A stretch of DNA of 41,577 bases from JBFKMV01 sp041629655. Lineage in GTDB: Bacteria; Acidobacteriota; Polarisedimenticolia; Polarisedimenticolales; Polarisedimenticolaceae. This document shows positions 24,259 through 32,351 of this stretch, in pieces. A program made the position numbers and the translations under genes. How positions within the stretch are numbered: the stretch's first letter is position 1; each line of letters starts with the position of its first letter. The notes below the pieces were generated by a model that was given only the letters and a program-made list of their open reading frames with translations, was not told the DNA's origin and ran no database searches. The stretch spans positions 1 to 41,577 of the forward strand of contig JBFKMV010000022.1 of assembly GCA_041629655.1 (NCBI GenBank), given 5' to 3'.

Positions 24259-24832
24259 CCATCACCTCGGAGAGCCGCACCAGGGCGCGGGCGACCATCA
24301 TCCGGGCCGCGTTGGGCGACGGGCAGCCGACCGCATTCGCGACCTCGGCGTGCGTGAAACCCATCTCGACCCTCAGCACCACGGCCTCCTGCTGCGTCTC
24401 GGGCAGCGTCGCCAGCGCCTCCTCGTACGCCTCGAGCCGCTCCCGGCCGATGGCCCGCTCCAGGGGCGACGGTCCCGGCAGCGGGAGATCGGTCGGCAGT
24501 TCCTCGGCTTGCGGCCGGCGACGCGCGGCCCGGATCCAGTCGTTCCTCCGGTTGATCAGGCTCTTCCGCACGTACGCCATGAACGACCCCGGACCGCGTG
24601 GCTCGAAGCCGCTCATCTTGTCCAACGCCTTCAGCAGGGTGACCTGCACGAGGTCCTCGGTATCGCCGATACCGCGGGCCATGGCGGGCAGCCGGCCGCG
24701 GGCCCAGCGCCGCAACGCGGGCCAGTAACGGGCGAGGAGTTGCTCGCGGGCCGCGGCGTCCCCGCGGCGGATGCGGGCGAGGAGTTGCTCCGTCGTCTCC
24801 GCAGTGATCGGGGTGCGCTCGCCGTGGTCCAT
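24236..24832 (-). CDS. RNA polymerase sigma factor, ECF-type
   Basis: The product is 198 residues. Region 2 is seen in ARYWPALRRWARGRL, DTEDLVQVTLLKALDKMSGF and FMAYVRKSLINRRNDWIRAA. Region 4 is seen in LPETQQEAVVLRVEMGFTHA and EVANAVGCPSPNAARMMVAR. It is of the type often found beside Ser/Thr kinases in Acidobacteria and Planctomycetes. The ATG at 24832 has GGGAG eight bases upstream; a GTG at 24841 is a weaker alternative. It leads an operon with the kinase and TPR genes behind a housekeeping-type promoter, so unlike the other sigma gene here it does not appear to depend on an ECF promoter. Confidence 0.88.
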   Translation of the reverse strand: MDHGERTPITAETTEQLLARIRRGDAAAREQLLARYWPALRRWARGRLPAMARGIGDTEDLVQVTLLKALDKMSGFEPRGPGSFMAYVRKSLINRRNDWIRAARRRPQAEELPTDLPLPGPSPLERAIGRERLEAYEEALATLPETQQEAVVLRVEMGFTHAEVANAVGCPSPNAARMMVARALVRLSEVMDERANRS

Positions 24833-24849
24833 CCTGGCCACTCCCGGGA

Positions 24850-24877
24850 CAGCGGGACGCCGCTGCCGCTTCGGCAG
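24850..24877 (-). repeat. Two overlapping hairpins in the leader of the sigma-kinase operon
   Basis: CAGCGG/CCGCTG (24850-24855 and 24860-24865, loop GACG) and CTGCCG/CGGCAG (24863-24868 and 24872-24877, loop CTT) share three bases, so both cannot form fully at once. They lie 18 to 45 bases upstream of the sigma factor ATG within the predicted leader. In such GC-rich sequence they may be chance. Confidence 0.35.
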
Positions 24878-24930
24878 GACGGAAGGCGCTTGGCTAGAAG
24901 CTTTTCAGTTTCCGATCCGCCGCTGTCTCG

Positions 24931-24960
24931 ATCCTAAGCCGGTCGCGGCGAGGGTGTCAA
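24931..24960 (-). promoter_or_regulatory. Strong sigma-70-like promoter of the sigma-kinase-TPR operon
   Basis: On the minus strand a consensus TTGACA (24960-24955), an 18-base spacer and TAGGAT (24936-24931) are present. Transcription would start near 24924, giving a leader of about 92 bases before the ATG at 24832. Confidence 0.65.
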
Positions 24961-24974
24961 TCGGCAGCCGCCGC

Positions 24975-26084
24975 CTACGGGAACGGCAGCACCGATCCGG
25001 GATCGCTCCAGATCTTCTTCGGGTTGGCGAAGGTCCTGGCCGACTTCCACAGCACCTCGCCCCAGCCGAAGCTGCGGTAGGGGTAACCGTTGCGCTCGCA
25101 CATCGCGCGCAGCTGGGCGGCGAGCTTGGGGTAGTGGGGATGGCTGATGCGCGGGAACAGGTGGTGCTCGATGTGGAACTCGAGCCCCGAGCAGAGCAGC
25201 CTCCCGTAGGGGCCGGTGCGGAAGTTGATCGTGGTGATGGTCTGCAGCTGCAGGAACGACAGCCGCGAGCGGTCCCGCGGGTCCAGCGCCACCGCCTCCT
25301 CGGGATAGTGGCCGGGGGCCAGCACGGCGAACAGCGCGTAGCCCATGAGCGCGGCGCGGGCGAAGTAGAACGCGAACGCCGGGCCGGGGCCGAAGACCAG
25401 CGAGGGGATGACCAGGTACAGCGTCAGGTGCAGGATCGTCACGCCCAGGTCGATCCAGTGGTCCGGGGTGCGTCGCTCGGGGTCGGCGAGGGCCTGGGCC
25501 AGGAACGTCCAGCCGCGACGCAGCATGTTCACGCCGTTGAGCCCCAGCGCGAGCGGAAGCAGGATCCACTGCAGACCGAAGTAGAACCGGTGCAGCGGGC
25601 GTGCCGCGTCGAGATCCCGCTCGGTGTAGGCGAAGTACGGTGACAGTTCCACGTCGGCGTCGACGCCGATCACGTTCGGGGCGGGGTGGTGCACCACGTG
25701 GTGCTTGTGCCACCAGTACGTCGCCGAGAAGCCGAGCACCAGCGGGTAGCCGAAATAGGTCAGCGCCTTGTTGACCCAGGGCTTGTCGGAGGTCGCGAAG
25801 TGGGCCGAGGTGTGGGTGTTGGTGGCGATCCCCAGGCAGCCCAGGGTGACCACGAACAGGCCGAGCACCGAGAGCGCGAGGTGCGAGGACGCGATCACGA
25901 TCGCCAGGCCGCCGGCGAGGATCGTGACGTGCAGGGCCAGCTCGGCGAGGATCCGCGCGGTGGGACGACGGTAGAAGCCCTGCTGCTTCAGCATCGTCTT
26001 CAGACGGGTGAAGTCCTCGAAACCGGGATCGCGCCGGCGCGCCTCGCCGCGTTTCGCCGTTCCGTCGTCCTGTCCGTCTTTCAA
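24975..26084 (-). CDS. Membrane fatty acid desaturase
   Basis: The product is 369 residues. It has the three histidine clusters of membrane di-iron desaturases: HTSAH (first), HVVHH within WWHKHHVVHHPAPN (second), and HIEHHLFPRISHPHYPKLA (third). The third box is HxxHH rather than the QxxHH of front-end desaturases. Hydrophobic segments at about 48-90, 115-125, 170-190 and 220-250 would place the iron site at the cytoplasmic face. It introduces a double bond into acyl chains with oxygen and an electron donor, implying at least occasional oxygen exposure. The start is a TTG at 26084 after GGGGGGGAA; an ATG at 25994 would lose 30 charged residues of no clear importance. It is divergent from lnt. 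Confidence 0.88.
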   Translation of the reverse strand: MKDGQDDGTAKRGEARRRDPGFEDFTRLKTMLKQQGFYRRPTARILAELALHVTILAGGLAIVIASSHLALSVLGLFVVTLGCLGIATNTHTSAHFATSDKPWVNKALTYFGYPLVLGFSATYWWHKHHVVHHPAPNVIGVDADVELSPYFAYTERDLDAARPLHRFYFGLQWILLPLALGLNGVNMLRRGWTFLAQALADPERRTPDHWIDLGVTILHLTLYLVIPSLVFGPGPAFAFYFARAALMGYALFAVLAPGHYPEEAVALDPRDRSRLSFLQLQTITTINFRTGPYGRLLCSGLEFHIEHHLFPRISHPHYPKLAAQLRAMCERNGYPYRSFGWGEVLWKSARTFANPKKIWSDPGSVLPFP

Positions 26085-26180
26085 TTCCCCCCCGTCTCGA
26101 TCCGGATCATGCAGAGTTCAAGATACCCAAAAAACGCGACCGGGGCACATCCCTCGTGGATCGGGGCGGTGCGCTTGCGG

Positions 26181-26209
26181 TTGCCCGGCCCGAAACGGTT
26201 GCGTATACT
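26181..26209 (+). promoter_or_regulatory. Candidate sigma-70 promoter of lnt
   Basis: TTGCCC (26181-26186), a 17-base spacer and TATACT (26204-26209) lie 30 to 36 bases before the GTG candidates for lnt. The transcript start near 26216 rules out any earlier translation start. Confidence 0.6.
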
Positions 26210-26238
26210 CGCACATCCCCCCGTCTCGCAGCGACTGC

Positions 26239-27843
26239 GTGGGAGTGCGCCGTATCGCCAGGCAGCGACGCCCCGGAGCCTCACCAGCGGCGGAACCCCG
26301 CCCGCGGGTCACGGCGCGGACCCTCGCGGCGGGCCTCGGAGCGGCGGTGCTGTGCGGCGGCGGGCTGGTGCTGGCCTACCCCCCCTACGACAACGGATGG
26401 CTGGCCTGGGTGTCGTTCGTGCCGCTGCTGCTGTACGTCCACGCCCAGCGCGACGCGGGCGTCCGGCCGACGCTGCTGGCGGGGACCGTGGCCGGGCTGG
26501 TCTACTTCGGCGGCGTGATGGTCTGGAGCCTGAACATCCTGTTCAGCTTCGTCCGTGACGCGACGCTCTCCAGCGTGCTGGTGTACCTGATGCTGTCCGG
26601 CTACCTGGGTACGCTTTACGTGGGCGGCTTCGCGCTGCTGGCGCGGCGGCTGTTCCGGCGCTGGGGCGCCCTGGGCTGGCTGGGCGTGCCCGTCCTGTGG
26701 GCGGCGCTGGAATTGATGCGGACCCACTTCTTCATCCCCTTCCCGTGGGGCCTGCTGGGCCCGACGCAGTACCGCTGGCTGGCGGTGCTGCAGAGCGCCT
26801 CGGTCTGGGGCGTCTACGGTCTGGGGTTCCTCGTCGTCGCCGTCAACGCCGCGCTGGCCGCGATGCTGAGCCGTCAGCGCGCCACCCGCACGGTGCGCGG
26901 GTTCGTCGCCGGAACCGCGGCGCTGCTCACGATCTGCTGGCTCGGCGGGTGGCTGGCGCTGCGCGGCGATCCTCCTCGCGGCACCGCCCTGACGGTGGGT
27001 GTGGTCCAGCCCAGCGTGGCCCAGGACCAGCGCTGGAACCCCGAGCGAGCGCTCGAGATCCTCAGCCGGTACGGTCGGGCGTCCGAGACGCTGGTGCAGG
27101 GCGGCGCGGAGCTGGTGTTCTGGCCGGAGACCGCGACCCCGCTGCTGCTCACCGACCCGCGCGTGCTGCCGGGGATGCGGGAGTTCGTCGCGCGGCACGA
27201 CGTGGAGCTGATCGCCGGCAGCCTGCGCAAGACGCGCTCCACCGACGGGGTCGAGCGCATCCACAACAGCACGTACCTGTTCCGACGCGACGGCAGCATC
27301 GGCGAGATCTACGACAAGGTGCTGTTGACGCCGTTCGGGGAGTACGTCCCGTACCGGCGCGTGTGGCCCTTCATGCCCCAGCTCGCCGGCGCGATGGGCG
27401 AGATGGCCCCGGTGGCCGAGCCGGTCCTGCTCGAGACCGCGGCCGGACCGGCCGGCGTCCTGACCTGCTACGAGGGCCTGTTCCCCCACCTGGCGAGCGG
27501 CGTCACGCGCAAGGGCGCGGCGTTCCTGTTCAACCCCTCCAACGAGGCGTGGCACAAGCAGGGTCGCGGGCGCGTGCAGCTGATGGCCGGAACGCTGGTC
27601 CGCGCGGTGGAGCAGCGGCGCTACCTGCTGCGGGCGGTCAACACGGGCATCTCGGCCGTGATCGATCCGTACGGCCGGATCGTCGCCCGCGCCGCCGAGA
27701 ACGAGGATGCGGTGCTGCTGGAGACGATCCACGCCCGGGACGACCGCACGATCTACGACCGGGCGGGCTGGCTGTTCCCGTGGGTCTGCGCGGCGCTCGG
27801 CGTGGCGGCGCTCCTCGGCCGCCGCCGGGGCGACGCCGCCTGA
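26239..27843 (+). CDS. lnt: Apolipoprotein N-acyltransferase
   Basis: The product is about 534 residues. It transfers an acyl chain from phospholipid to the N-terminal cysteine of lipoproteins, the last step of their maturation in the inner membrane. The N-terminal half has six or more membrane segments, including YPPYDNGWLAWVSFVPLLL and a conserved R-T-x-x-F-x-x-F-P-W-G-L-L-G segment. The C-terminal half is a nitrilase-fold domain. The Glu-Lys-Cys triad is visible: Glu in FWPETATP, Lys in IYDKVLLTPFGEYVP, and Cys in VLTCYEGLFP. No ATG precedes the first membrane segment; GTG at 26239 or 26245 follows the proposed promoter, and I cannot choose firmly between them. This matches the two lipobox proteins in the window. 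Confidence 0.92.
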   Translation: MGVRRIARQRRPGASPAAEPRPRVTARTLAAGLGAAVLCGGGLVLAYPPYDNGWLAWVSFVPLLLYVHAQRDAGVRPTLLAGTVAGLVYFGGVMVWSLNILFSFVRDATLSSVLVYLMLSGYLGTLYVGGFALLARRLFRRWGALGWLGVPVLWAALELMRTHFFIPFPWGLLGPTQYRWLAVLQSASVWGVYGLGFLVVAVNAALAAMLSRQRATRTVRGFVAGTAALLTICWLGGWLALRGDPPRGTALTVGVVQPSVAQDQRWNPERALEILSRYGRASETLVQGGAELVFWPETATPLLLTDPRVLPGMREFVARHDVELIAGSLRKTRSTDGVERIHNSTYLFRRDGSIGEIYDKVLLTPFGEYVPYRRVWPFMPQLAGAMGEMAPVAEPVLLETAAGPAGVLTCYEGLFPHLASGVTRKGAAFLFNPSNEAWHKQGRGRVQLMAGTLVRAVEQRRYLLRAVNTGISAVIDPYGRIVARAAENEDAVLLETIHARDDRTIYDRAGWLFPWVCAALGVAALLGRRRGDAA

Positions 27844-27849
27844 TCGCCG

Positions 27850-30216
27850 TCAGGGGCAGGTGCTCTCCGCCGGATCCCGCTCCTGCCCGTCCGAACGGAA
27901 GCCCGCCGCGCCCTCGACGCCGTCGACCACCGGAGTGACCAGGAAGTAGGTGTCCCCTGCGGGGACCGCGGCCCCGCTCAACGTCGTCCCGACCCGGTCG
28001 GGCGCGACGAGCACCGTCGCGGGGTCGCAGACCTGCAGCGTGCCCGGTCCGCCGCCGTGGCTGAACACTCCATGGCTACGCAACAGCGACAAGTCGCCGG
28101 CGTACACGTGGTACGCCGTGGCGTCGGGGCGATCGCGCCAGGACAGCACGACCTCGCCGCCGGGGTTCCGCGCCAGGCGCAGCTCGTGGACCTCGCTCCC
28201 CCCGCCGACGCTCTCGCCCCACAGGATCCCGTCCGCCCACAGGATGCCGTCGGCCCACAGGATCCCCTCGCCGATCAGCAGCCCGTCGGCCCACAGGATC
28301 GCCTCGCCCTGGAAGATGCCGTCGGGCGCCAGGAAGCCGTCGCTCCACAGCACGCCCTCGCCCCACAGGACGCCGTCGCCGAACACGGTCCCCTCACCCC
28401 ACAGGATCCCGTCGGCCCACAGGACGCCCTCGGGGCCGAGCGTCGCGGCCTCGTCGAGCAGGCCGTCCGGACCGATCGCGGCGTCGGCCCACAGGATGCC
28501 GTCCGCCCACAGGATGCCGTCGGCCCCGACGTTGCCCTGGCCCCAGGCGATCTGGTCGGTGTAGAGCACGCCGTTGCCCCACGCCAGCTCCTTGCCCGAG
28601 GGATCCACCCAGCGCAGGCCCAGCGTGCGGTACAGCCGGTCGCCGAAGTAGTACCCGTCCCAGTAGACGATCCGCCGCCCCCAGGCCATGCTCTCGCCGG
28701 CGATCTGCTCGACCAGCCCGGGATCGGTCAGGTCGAGACCCGGCGCGACCTCCCCGCCCCACGGCACGTCGTCGATGGCCGGGACGTGGGTCAGGTGCTC
28801 GGCGAGCCGGAACGCCGCCCGGGCGTTGACCAGCCCGGCGCCCTGCTCGAGGTAGCCGGCGCCGGGGATCGGCTGGGCGGTGTACATCAGCATCGCCTTC
28901 ATCAGCTCGCCCTCGATGTCGCGCTGCTCGTCGTACAGCAGCGCGGCGATGCCGGCGACGATCGGCGCCGACATCGAGGTGCCGGACAGCTCGAAGTAAT
29001 CGTTGCCGACGAGCAGGTCGGGGTTCTCGACGGCCAGCGTCGAGCCGTGCGAGCGCACCGAGACCAGGCGGTTGCCGGGCGCCACCAGGTCGGGCTTGAT
29101 CAGGTTGTCGTAGCGCCACTCCTCCGGCGAGGCGATCCCGTCGCCGTCCAGGTCGCGCTTGGTGAACGAGCGCGTCGGCCCGCGCGAGGAGAACGTGGTC
29201 ATGACGTCGTCGGAGCGGAAGTCGGTGGCCAGCGTGTTCGCCGCCCCGACCGTGATCGCCGACGGGCAGATCGCCGGGGACAGGATGCCCCCGTAGACGG
29301 GGTTGCCGTCCTGGTCCTTGCCCACGTTGCCCGCGGCCACGACGACGGTGAGGGCGCCGTTGACCAGGATGCGGATCGATTCGCACAGCGGGTCCCGCTC
29401 CCACGACTCCTGCGGCACGGTCCCCACGGAGATGTTCACCACGTCGATGTTGTGCGTGTTGCGGTTGCGCCGCACCCAGTCCAGCGCCTCGAGCAGGCCG
29501 GCCAGGTCGCCGGTGCCGTCCGAGCGCAGCACGCGCAGGTCGACCAGCGTCGCCCCGGGCGCCACTCCGGCGTACGGTCCGCCGGGCTCGCCGACGGACA
29601 TGGTGCCGTTGCCGGCGATCAGGCCGGCCACGTGCGTGCCGTGCCCGTAGGGGTCGAAGTCAGGGCCGACCACCGGCTCGCCGGTAAAGTTCTCGCGATG
29701 CAGGATGCGGCTCGCTCCCGCCGCGTCGTCGAAGTCGGGATGGTCCGCGATGCCGGAGTCGATCACGGCCACCGAGATCCCGGCGCCGTGGAGCGGCTTG
29801 ACCTGCTGGATCGCCGAGACGCCCGTGGTGATCCGGACGTGACCGCCTTCGACGACCGAGGTCATCGGGCTGACCGGTCCCGCCGTGCTCTGGAGCTTCC
29901 GGTTCGGCCGGACGTAGTCCGTCTTGGCGTGGTTCAGGACGTCCTGGAGCTGCTGCTCGACGTCGGCCGCCTGGAGCTCCATCACGGCCCGGGTCTGGGT
30001 CGAATAGTCCTTCACCAGCACGGCGCCGGTGTCCTGGGCGATCGTCGAGGCTCCGTTACCGCCGGTGTAGTCAACGATGACGGTGAAGGGCTCGGAGGTC
30101 GCCGCCGCCGCCAGCTCCGACATCAGGTCCGGAGCGGACCGGTCGTCGGTTTGGGCGAATCCCGGCAGGGCAACGATCAAGCACAGTGTCAGAGGGATCC
30201 AGCGCCCGCTTCGCAA
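27850..30216 (-). CDS. Secreted subtilase (S8) with W-A-D-G repeats and Fn3-like tail
   Basis: The product is 788 residues. A signal peptide (about 1-21, ending LPGFAQ) and an inhibitor-I9-like prodomain (about 40-108) precede the catalytic domain. The triad is Asp153 (AVIDSGI), His192 (GHGTHVAG) and Ser414 (SGTSMSAP), with oxyanion Asn297 (VVAAGN). Residues about 545-668 form a run of short repeats built on G-I-L-W-A-D-G, including variants VLWGEG, VLWSDG and LIGEG. An Fn3-like domain (EVVLSWRDRPDATAYHVY) and a cysteine-containing tail end the protein. The start is a TTG at 30216 with GAAGAGG five bases upstream. It is likely an extracellular protease whose repeats serve surface attachment or spacing. 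Confidence 0.9.
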   Translation of the reverse strand: MRSGRWIPLTLCLIVALPGFAQTDDRSAPDLMSELAAAATSEPFTVIVDYTGGNGASTIAQDTGAVLVKDYSTQTRAVMELQAADVEQQLQDVLNHAKTDYVRPNRKLQSTAGPVSPMTSVVEGGHVRITTGVSAIQQVKPLHGAGISVAVIDSGIADHPDFDDAAGASRILHRENFTGEPVVGPDFDPYGHGTHVAGLIAGNGTMSVGEPGGPYAGVAPGATLVDLRVLRSDGTGDLAGLLEALDWVRRNRNTHNIDVVNISVGTVPQESWERDPLCESIRILVNGALTVVVAAGNVGKDQDGNPVYGGILSPAICPSAITVGAANTLATDFRSDDVMTTFSSRGPTRSFTKRDLDGDGIASPEEWRYDNLIKPDLVAPGNRLVSVRSHGSTLAVENPDLLVGNDYFELSGTSMSAPIVAGIAALLYDEQRDIEGELMKAMLMYTAQPIPGAGYLEQGAGLVNARAAFRLAEHLTHVPAIDDVPWGGEVAPGLDLTDPGLVEQIAGESMAWGRRIVYWDGYYFGDRLYRTLGLRWVDPSGKELAWGNGVLYTDQIAWGQGNVGADGILWADGILWADAAIGPDGLLDEAATLGPEGVLWADGILWGEGTVFGDGVLWGEGVLWSDGFLAPDGIFQGEAILWADGLLIGEGILWADGILWADGILWGESVGGGSEVHELRLARNPGGEVVLSWRDRPDATAYHVYAGDLSLLRSHGVFSHGGGPGTLQVCDPATVLVAPDRVGTTLSGAAVPAGDTYFLVTPVVDGVEGAAGFRSDGQERDPAESTCP
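28213..28584 (-). repeat. Tandem W-A-D-G coding repeats within the subtilase gene
   Basis: About 370 bases code for roughly 15 short units of 5 to 9 residues with a Leu/Val-Trp pair followed by Ala/Gly-Asp/Glu-Gly. At the DNA level CCCACAGGAT and GCCGTCGGCC recur many times, so this stretch is liable to slippage or misassembly. Confidence 0.8.
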
Positions 30217-30367
30217 GTCGACCTCTTCCCCGGTTTTCTTAGGAGGCGTTGTTCATTCGTCGATCCGGCGCGGTGTGGAGCAACGGTCGTGCCACCCCGG
30301 AAGGTCTGCTTCCAGCCTGCGCTGCTCACCGGAGCGCTGCTATTCCGGCGAACCAGCCGCACGCAGG

Positions 30368-30417
30368 CACCGTATCTTCGGTGGCGAGCAAGGAACGGCG
30401 CTCCGTTCCTTCTCGCC
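30368..30417. repeat. Strong intergenic hairpin between subtilase and ClbS-like genes
   Basis: A 15-bp stem (30383-30398 with 30403-30417) has one bulged C at 30389 and a CGCT loop. It begins GGCGAG and ends CTCGCC, with AAGGAACGG paired to CCGTTCCTT. A smaller 5-bp hairpin (CACCG/CGGTG, 30368-30383) abuts it. There is no T-run on either side. Confidence 0.6.
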
Positions 30418-30433
30418 GGCCATGGGGCCGCGG

Positions 30434-30439
30434 TACGAT
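30434..30439 (+). promoter_or_regulatory. -10-like box TACGAT before the ClbS/DfsB-like gene
   Basis: TACGAT lies 23 bases before the ATG at 30463, just after the intergenic hairpin. There is no clear -35 box. Confidence 0.35.
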
Positions 30440-30462
30440 CCCGCGAACGGGGGCAACATCCG

Positions 30463-30966
30463 ATGCCGATCCCCACCACCCGCGCCGAGCTGACCGATCT
30501 CGTCACGACGAGCTTCACGAGACTGCGCCGCGAGCTGGACCAGGCCGGTCATGGCGTGGCGAAGCTCCCCTGCGTCGACGACTGGAGCGTCAAGGACCTG
30601 CTGGCCGTCCGCGCCTGGTGGACGGAGAGCGTCGTGGAGTGGATCGAGGCGGGACGACGCGGCGAGCGCCCGGTCACCCCGGCCCCGGGCTACCGCTGGC
30701 GCGAGACCCCGCGGCTCAACGCCGATCTGGTGCGGGCCGCACGGAAGCAGTCCTACCGCAAGATCCGCGAGCGCCTGGAGCGCGGCCAGGAACGCGTGCT
30801 GGCCGTGATCGAAGCGCTCGACGACCGGGAGCTCCTGGAGCCGCACGTCTTCGAGTGGGCGGGCAAGTGGCCGATCGCGCGCTGGATCTCGATCAACACC
30901 GCGCGGCAGTACACGACGGCGCGAACGTTCGTGCGGCGGGCGTTGCGGGAGAGCCGGGGCGGGTAG
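30463..30966 (+). CDS. ClbS/DfsB family four-helix bundle protein
   Basis: The product is 167 residues. It fits the ClbS/DfsB (DUF1706) family, which has a DinB-like four-helix fold. Typical segments are TRAELTDLVTTSFTRLRREL, CVDDWSVKDLLAVRAWW, APGYRWRETPRLNADLV, LERGQERVLAVIEALDDREL and WISINTARQYTTARTFVRRA. E. coli ClbS hydrolyses the colibactin cyclopropane and protects the producer; the activity of most relatives is unknown. The usual metal-binding histidines of DinB proteins are not all present. The ATG at 30463 has GGGGG upstream. It is divergent from the subtilase gene and nearly abuts the convergent ACT-domain gene. Confidence 0.75.
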   Translation: MPIPTTRAELTDLVTTSFTRLRRELDQAGHGVAKLPCVDDWSVKDLLAVRAWWTESVVEWIEAGRRGERPVTPAPGYRWRETPRLNADLVRAARKQSYRKIRERLERGQERVLAVIEALDDRELLEPHVFEWAGKWPIARWISINTARQYTTARTFVRRALRESRGG

Positions 30967-30979
30967 CGGGGGCCACCGC

Positions 30980-31528
30980 TCAGCGGGTGAGCGCCAGCTC
31001 CTCGGCCGTCCCGGCCTGCCACGGCCGGACCACCACCTCGACCTTGCGCTCCAGCTCCAGCTCGCTCAGCTCGCGCTCCAGCGCGGTCGTGGAGCGGGAG
31101 GACGGGACCGAGATGCGGGCCCTGATGTGGAACGTGAGCTGGCTGGTCCACGAGGAGGCGTACGTTTCGGTTTCGAGGTCCTCGATGTTGATGTCGTGGC
31201 GCTTGAGGATCGCGGTGACCGCGTGCAGGCCCGAAGGGCCCCGCGAGTAGGCTTCCACGAGCAGCCTGCGCGTTCCCTCGGCGGGGCGGATCGTCTCCAG
31301 CTGCAGCTGGAACCCGAGGCTTCCTCCGAGACGCGACAGATCACGCTCCAGCGTGCCGAGGCCCTCCGGTTCCCCGGAGACCTGTACGACCAGCGCGAAG
31401 CGGCCGCCCAGCGCGGTCATCCGGCTGTGGTCGATGTCGATGCTCCGGACGTTGAGCGCGGAGGCGAGATCGTCGGCCACGCCGACCCGATCGCGGCCGA
31501 GCGCGTACAGCACCGCGTGCGTTTTCAT
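30980..31528 (-). CDS. Tandem ACT-domain protein, GcvR-like
   Basis: The product is 182 residues with two ACT domains and no DNA-binding domain, as in GcvR, the accessory repressor of the glycine cleavage system. The first domain runs from MKTHAVLYALGRDRVGVADD to about residue 78. The second starts at about 85 (RRLLVEAYSRGPSGLHAVTA, then ILKRHDINIEDLETETY). ACT domains bind amino acids or mediate protein contacts. The ATG at 31528 has GAGGGG six bases upstream; the longer open frame upstream lacks family sequence and was rejected. No glycine cleavage gene is adjacent, so ligand and target are unknown. Confidence 0.8.
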   Translation of the reverse strand: MKTHAVLYALGRDRVGVADDLASALNVRSIDIDHSRMTALGGRFALVVQVSGEPEGLGTLERDLSRLGGSLGFQLQLETIRPAEGTRRLLVEAYSRGPSGLHAVTAILKRHDINIEDLETETYASSWTSQLTFHIRARISVPSSRSTTALERELSELELERKVEVVVRPWQAGTAEELALTR

Positions 31529-31732
31529 CGGTTTCCCCTCGACGACGACGTGACGTCGCTGCCCCGGTTTCTCCATCCGCAGCATACCCACCCGCGCCTC
31601 GGGGAAAAAACGACAATCCACACCAAGCGGGTTGCGTTTCCCCGGGTGGCCGCGCTTCGACTTTTCGAGCCATTCCTCTCCAACACCATCGGATCGGTCC
31701 ACGACGCCGGACCGGCCGGGATTCGCCGGCGC

Positions 31733-31738
31733 TACAAT
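31733..31738 (+). promoter_or_regulatory. -10-like box TACAAT before the GNAT gene
   Basis: TACAAT lies 23 bases before the ATG at 31762, with GGGGGAGG between them. The -35 region has no good match. The arrangement resembles that at 12540. Confidence 0.4.
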
Positions 31739-31761
31739 CGGGGGAGGTTCCGGGTGCGCCG

Positions 31762-32346
31762 ATGGACAAGCAGGTCAACCTGAAGGACGGCAGCACGGTC
31801 GTGATCCGGCCGATGGCCGAGAACGATCTGGACCGTTCCTTCGCGTTCTTCCGGGCCCTGGCCGAGCAGGACCGCAACTACCTCCGCCGCGACGTGACGC
31901 AGCGCGAGGTGGTGGAGGAGCGGATCGGGGCCATGCAGTCGGGACGGGTCAAGCGGATCGTCGCGCTGGACGGGGACCAAATCGTCGCGGACGCCGCGCT
32001 GGAGCTGGAGAGCCGGGGCTGGAAACAGCACGTCGCCGAGCTGCGGCTGGTCGTGGCGCGGGAGTACCGGCGCAAGGGACTGGGGCTGTTGATGGCGCGC
32101 GAGCTGTACTCGATCGCCGCCGGGGCGCAGGTCGAGGAGGTCGTGGTCACGATGATGCGGCCCCAGATCGCGGCGCGCAGCATCTTCCGCAAGCTCGGCT
32201 TCCACGAGGAGACGCTGCTGGCGGATTACGTGAAGGACGTCACCGGGCGCAAGCAGGACCTGATCCTGATGCGCTGCGACCTCGCGGCGCTGTGGAGCGA
32301 GCTGGAGGACTTCATGGCGACCTGGGACTGGCAGCGCACGCGCTGA
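31762..32346 (+). CDS. GNAT family N-acetyltransferase
   Basis: The product is 194 residues. The acetyl-CoA binding motif A is clear: LRLVVAREYRRKGLGLLMAR contains R-R-K-G-L-G. Motif B follows (QIAARSIFRKLGFHEETLL). The start VNLKDGSTVVIRPMAENDLD is typical of acetyltransferases related to the GNAT domain of protein acetyltransferase Pat. The acceptor cannot be read from sequence. If it acetylates proteins, acyl-CoA and citrate enzymes nearby would be plausible targets, but this is speculation. The gene converges on the CCG-domain redox gene with five bases between stops. Confidence 0.87.
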   Translation: MDKQVNLKDGSTVVIRPMAENDLDRSFAFFRALAEQDRNYLRRDVTQREVVEERIGAMQSGRVKRIVALDGDQIVADAALELESRGWKQHVAELRLVVAREYRRKGLGLLMARELYSIAAGAQVEEVVVTMMRPQIAARSIFRKLGFHEETLLADYVKDVTGRKQDLILMRCDLAALWSELEDFMATWDWQRTR

Positions 32347-32351
32347 CCGGT

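Noticed and set aside
28213..28584. Repetitive DNA as a CRISPR array
   Set aside because: Units are short, variable and in frame with a protein repeat. There are no uniform spacers and no cas genes.
28057..30966. Very long plus-strand open frame opposite the subtilase gene
   Set aside because: It reads antisense to a protease with full triad and repeats, has Arg/Pro/Val-biased composition and no family motif. High GC removes stops in the opposite strand.
31529..31702. N-terminal extension of the ACT-domain protein
   Set aside because: The extra 58 codons lack ACT sequence, and the ATG at 31528 has a good ribosome site.
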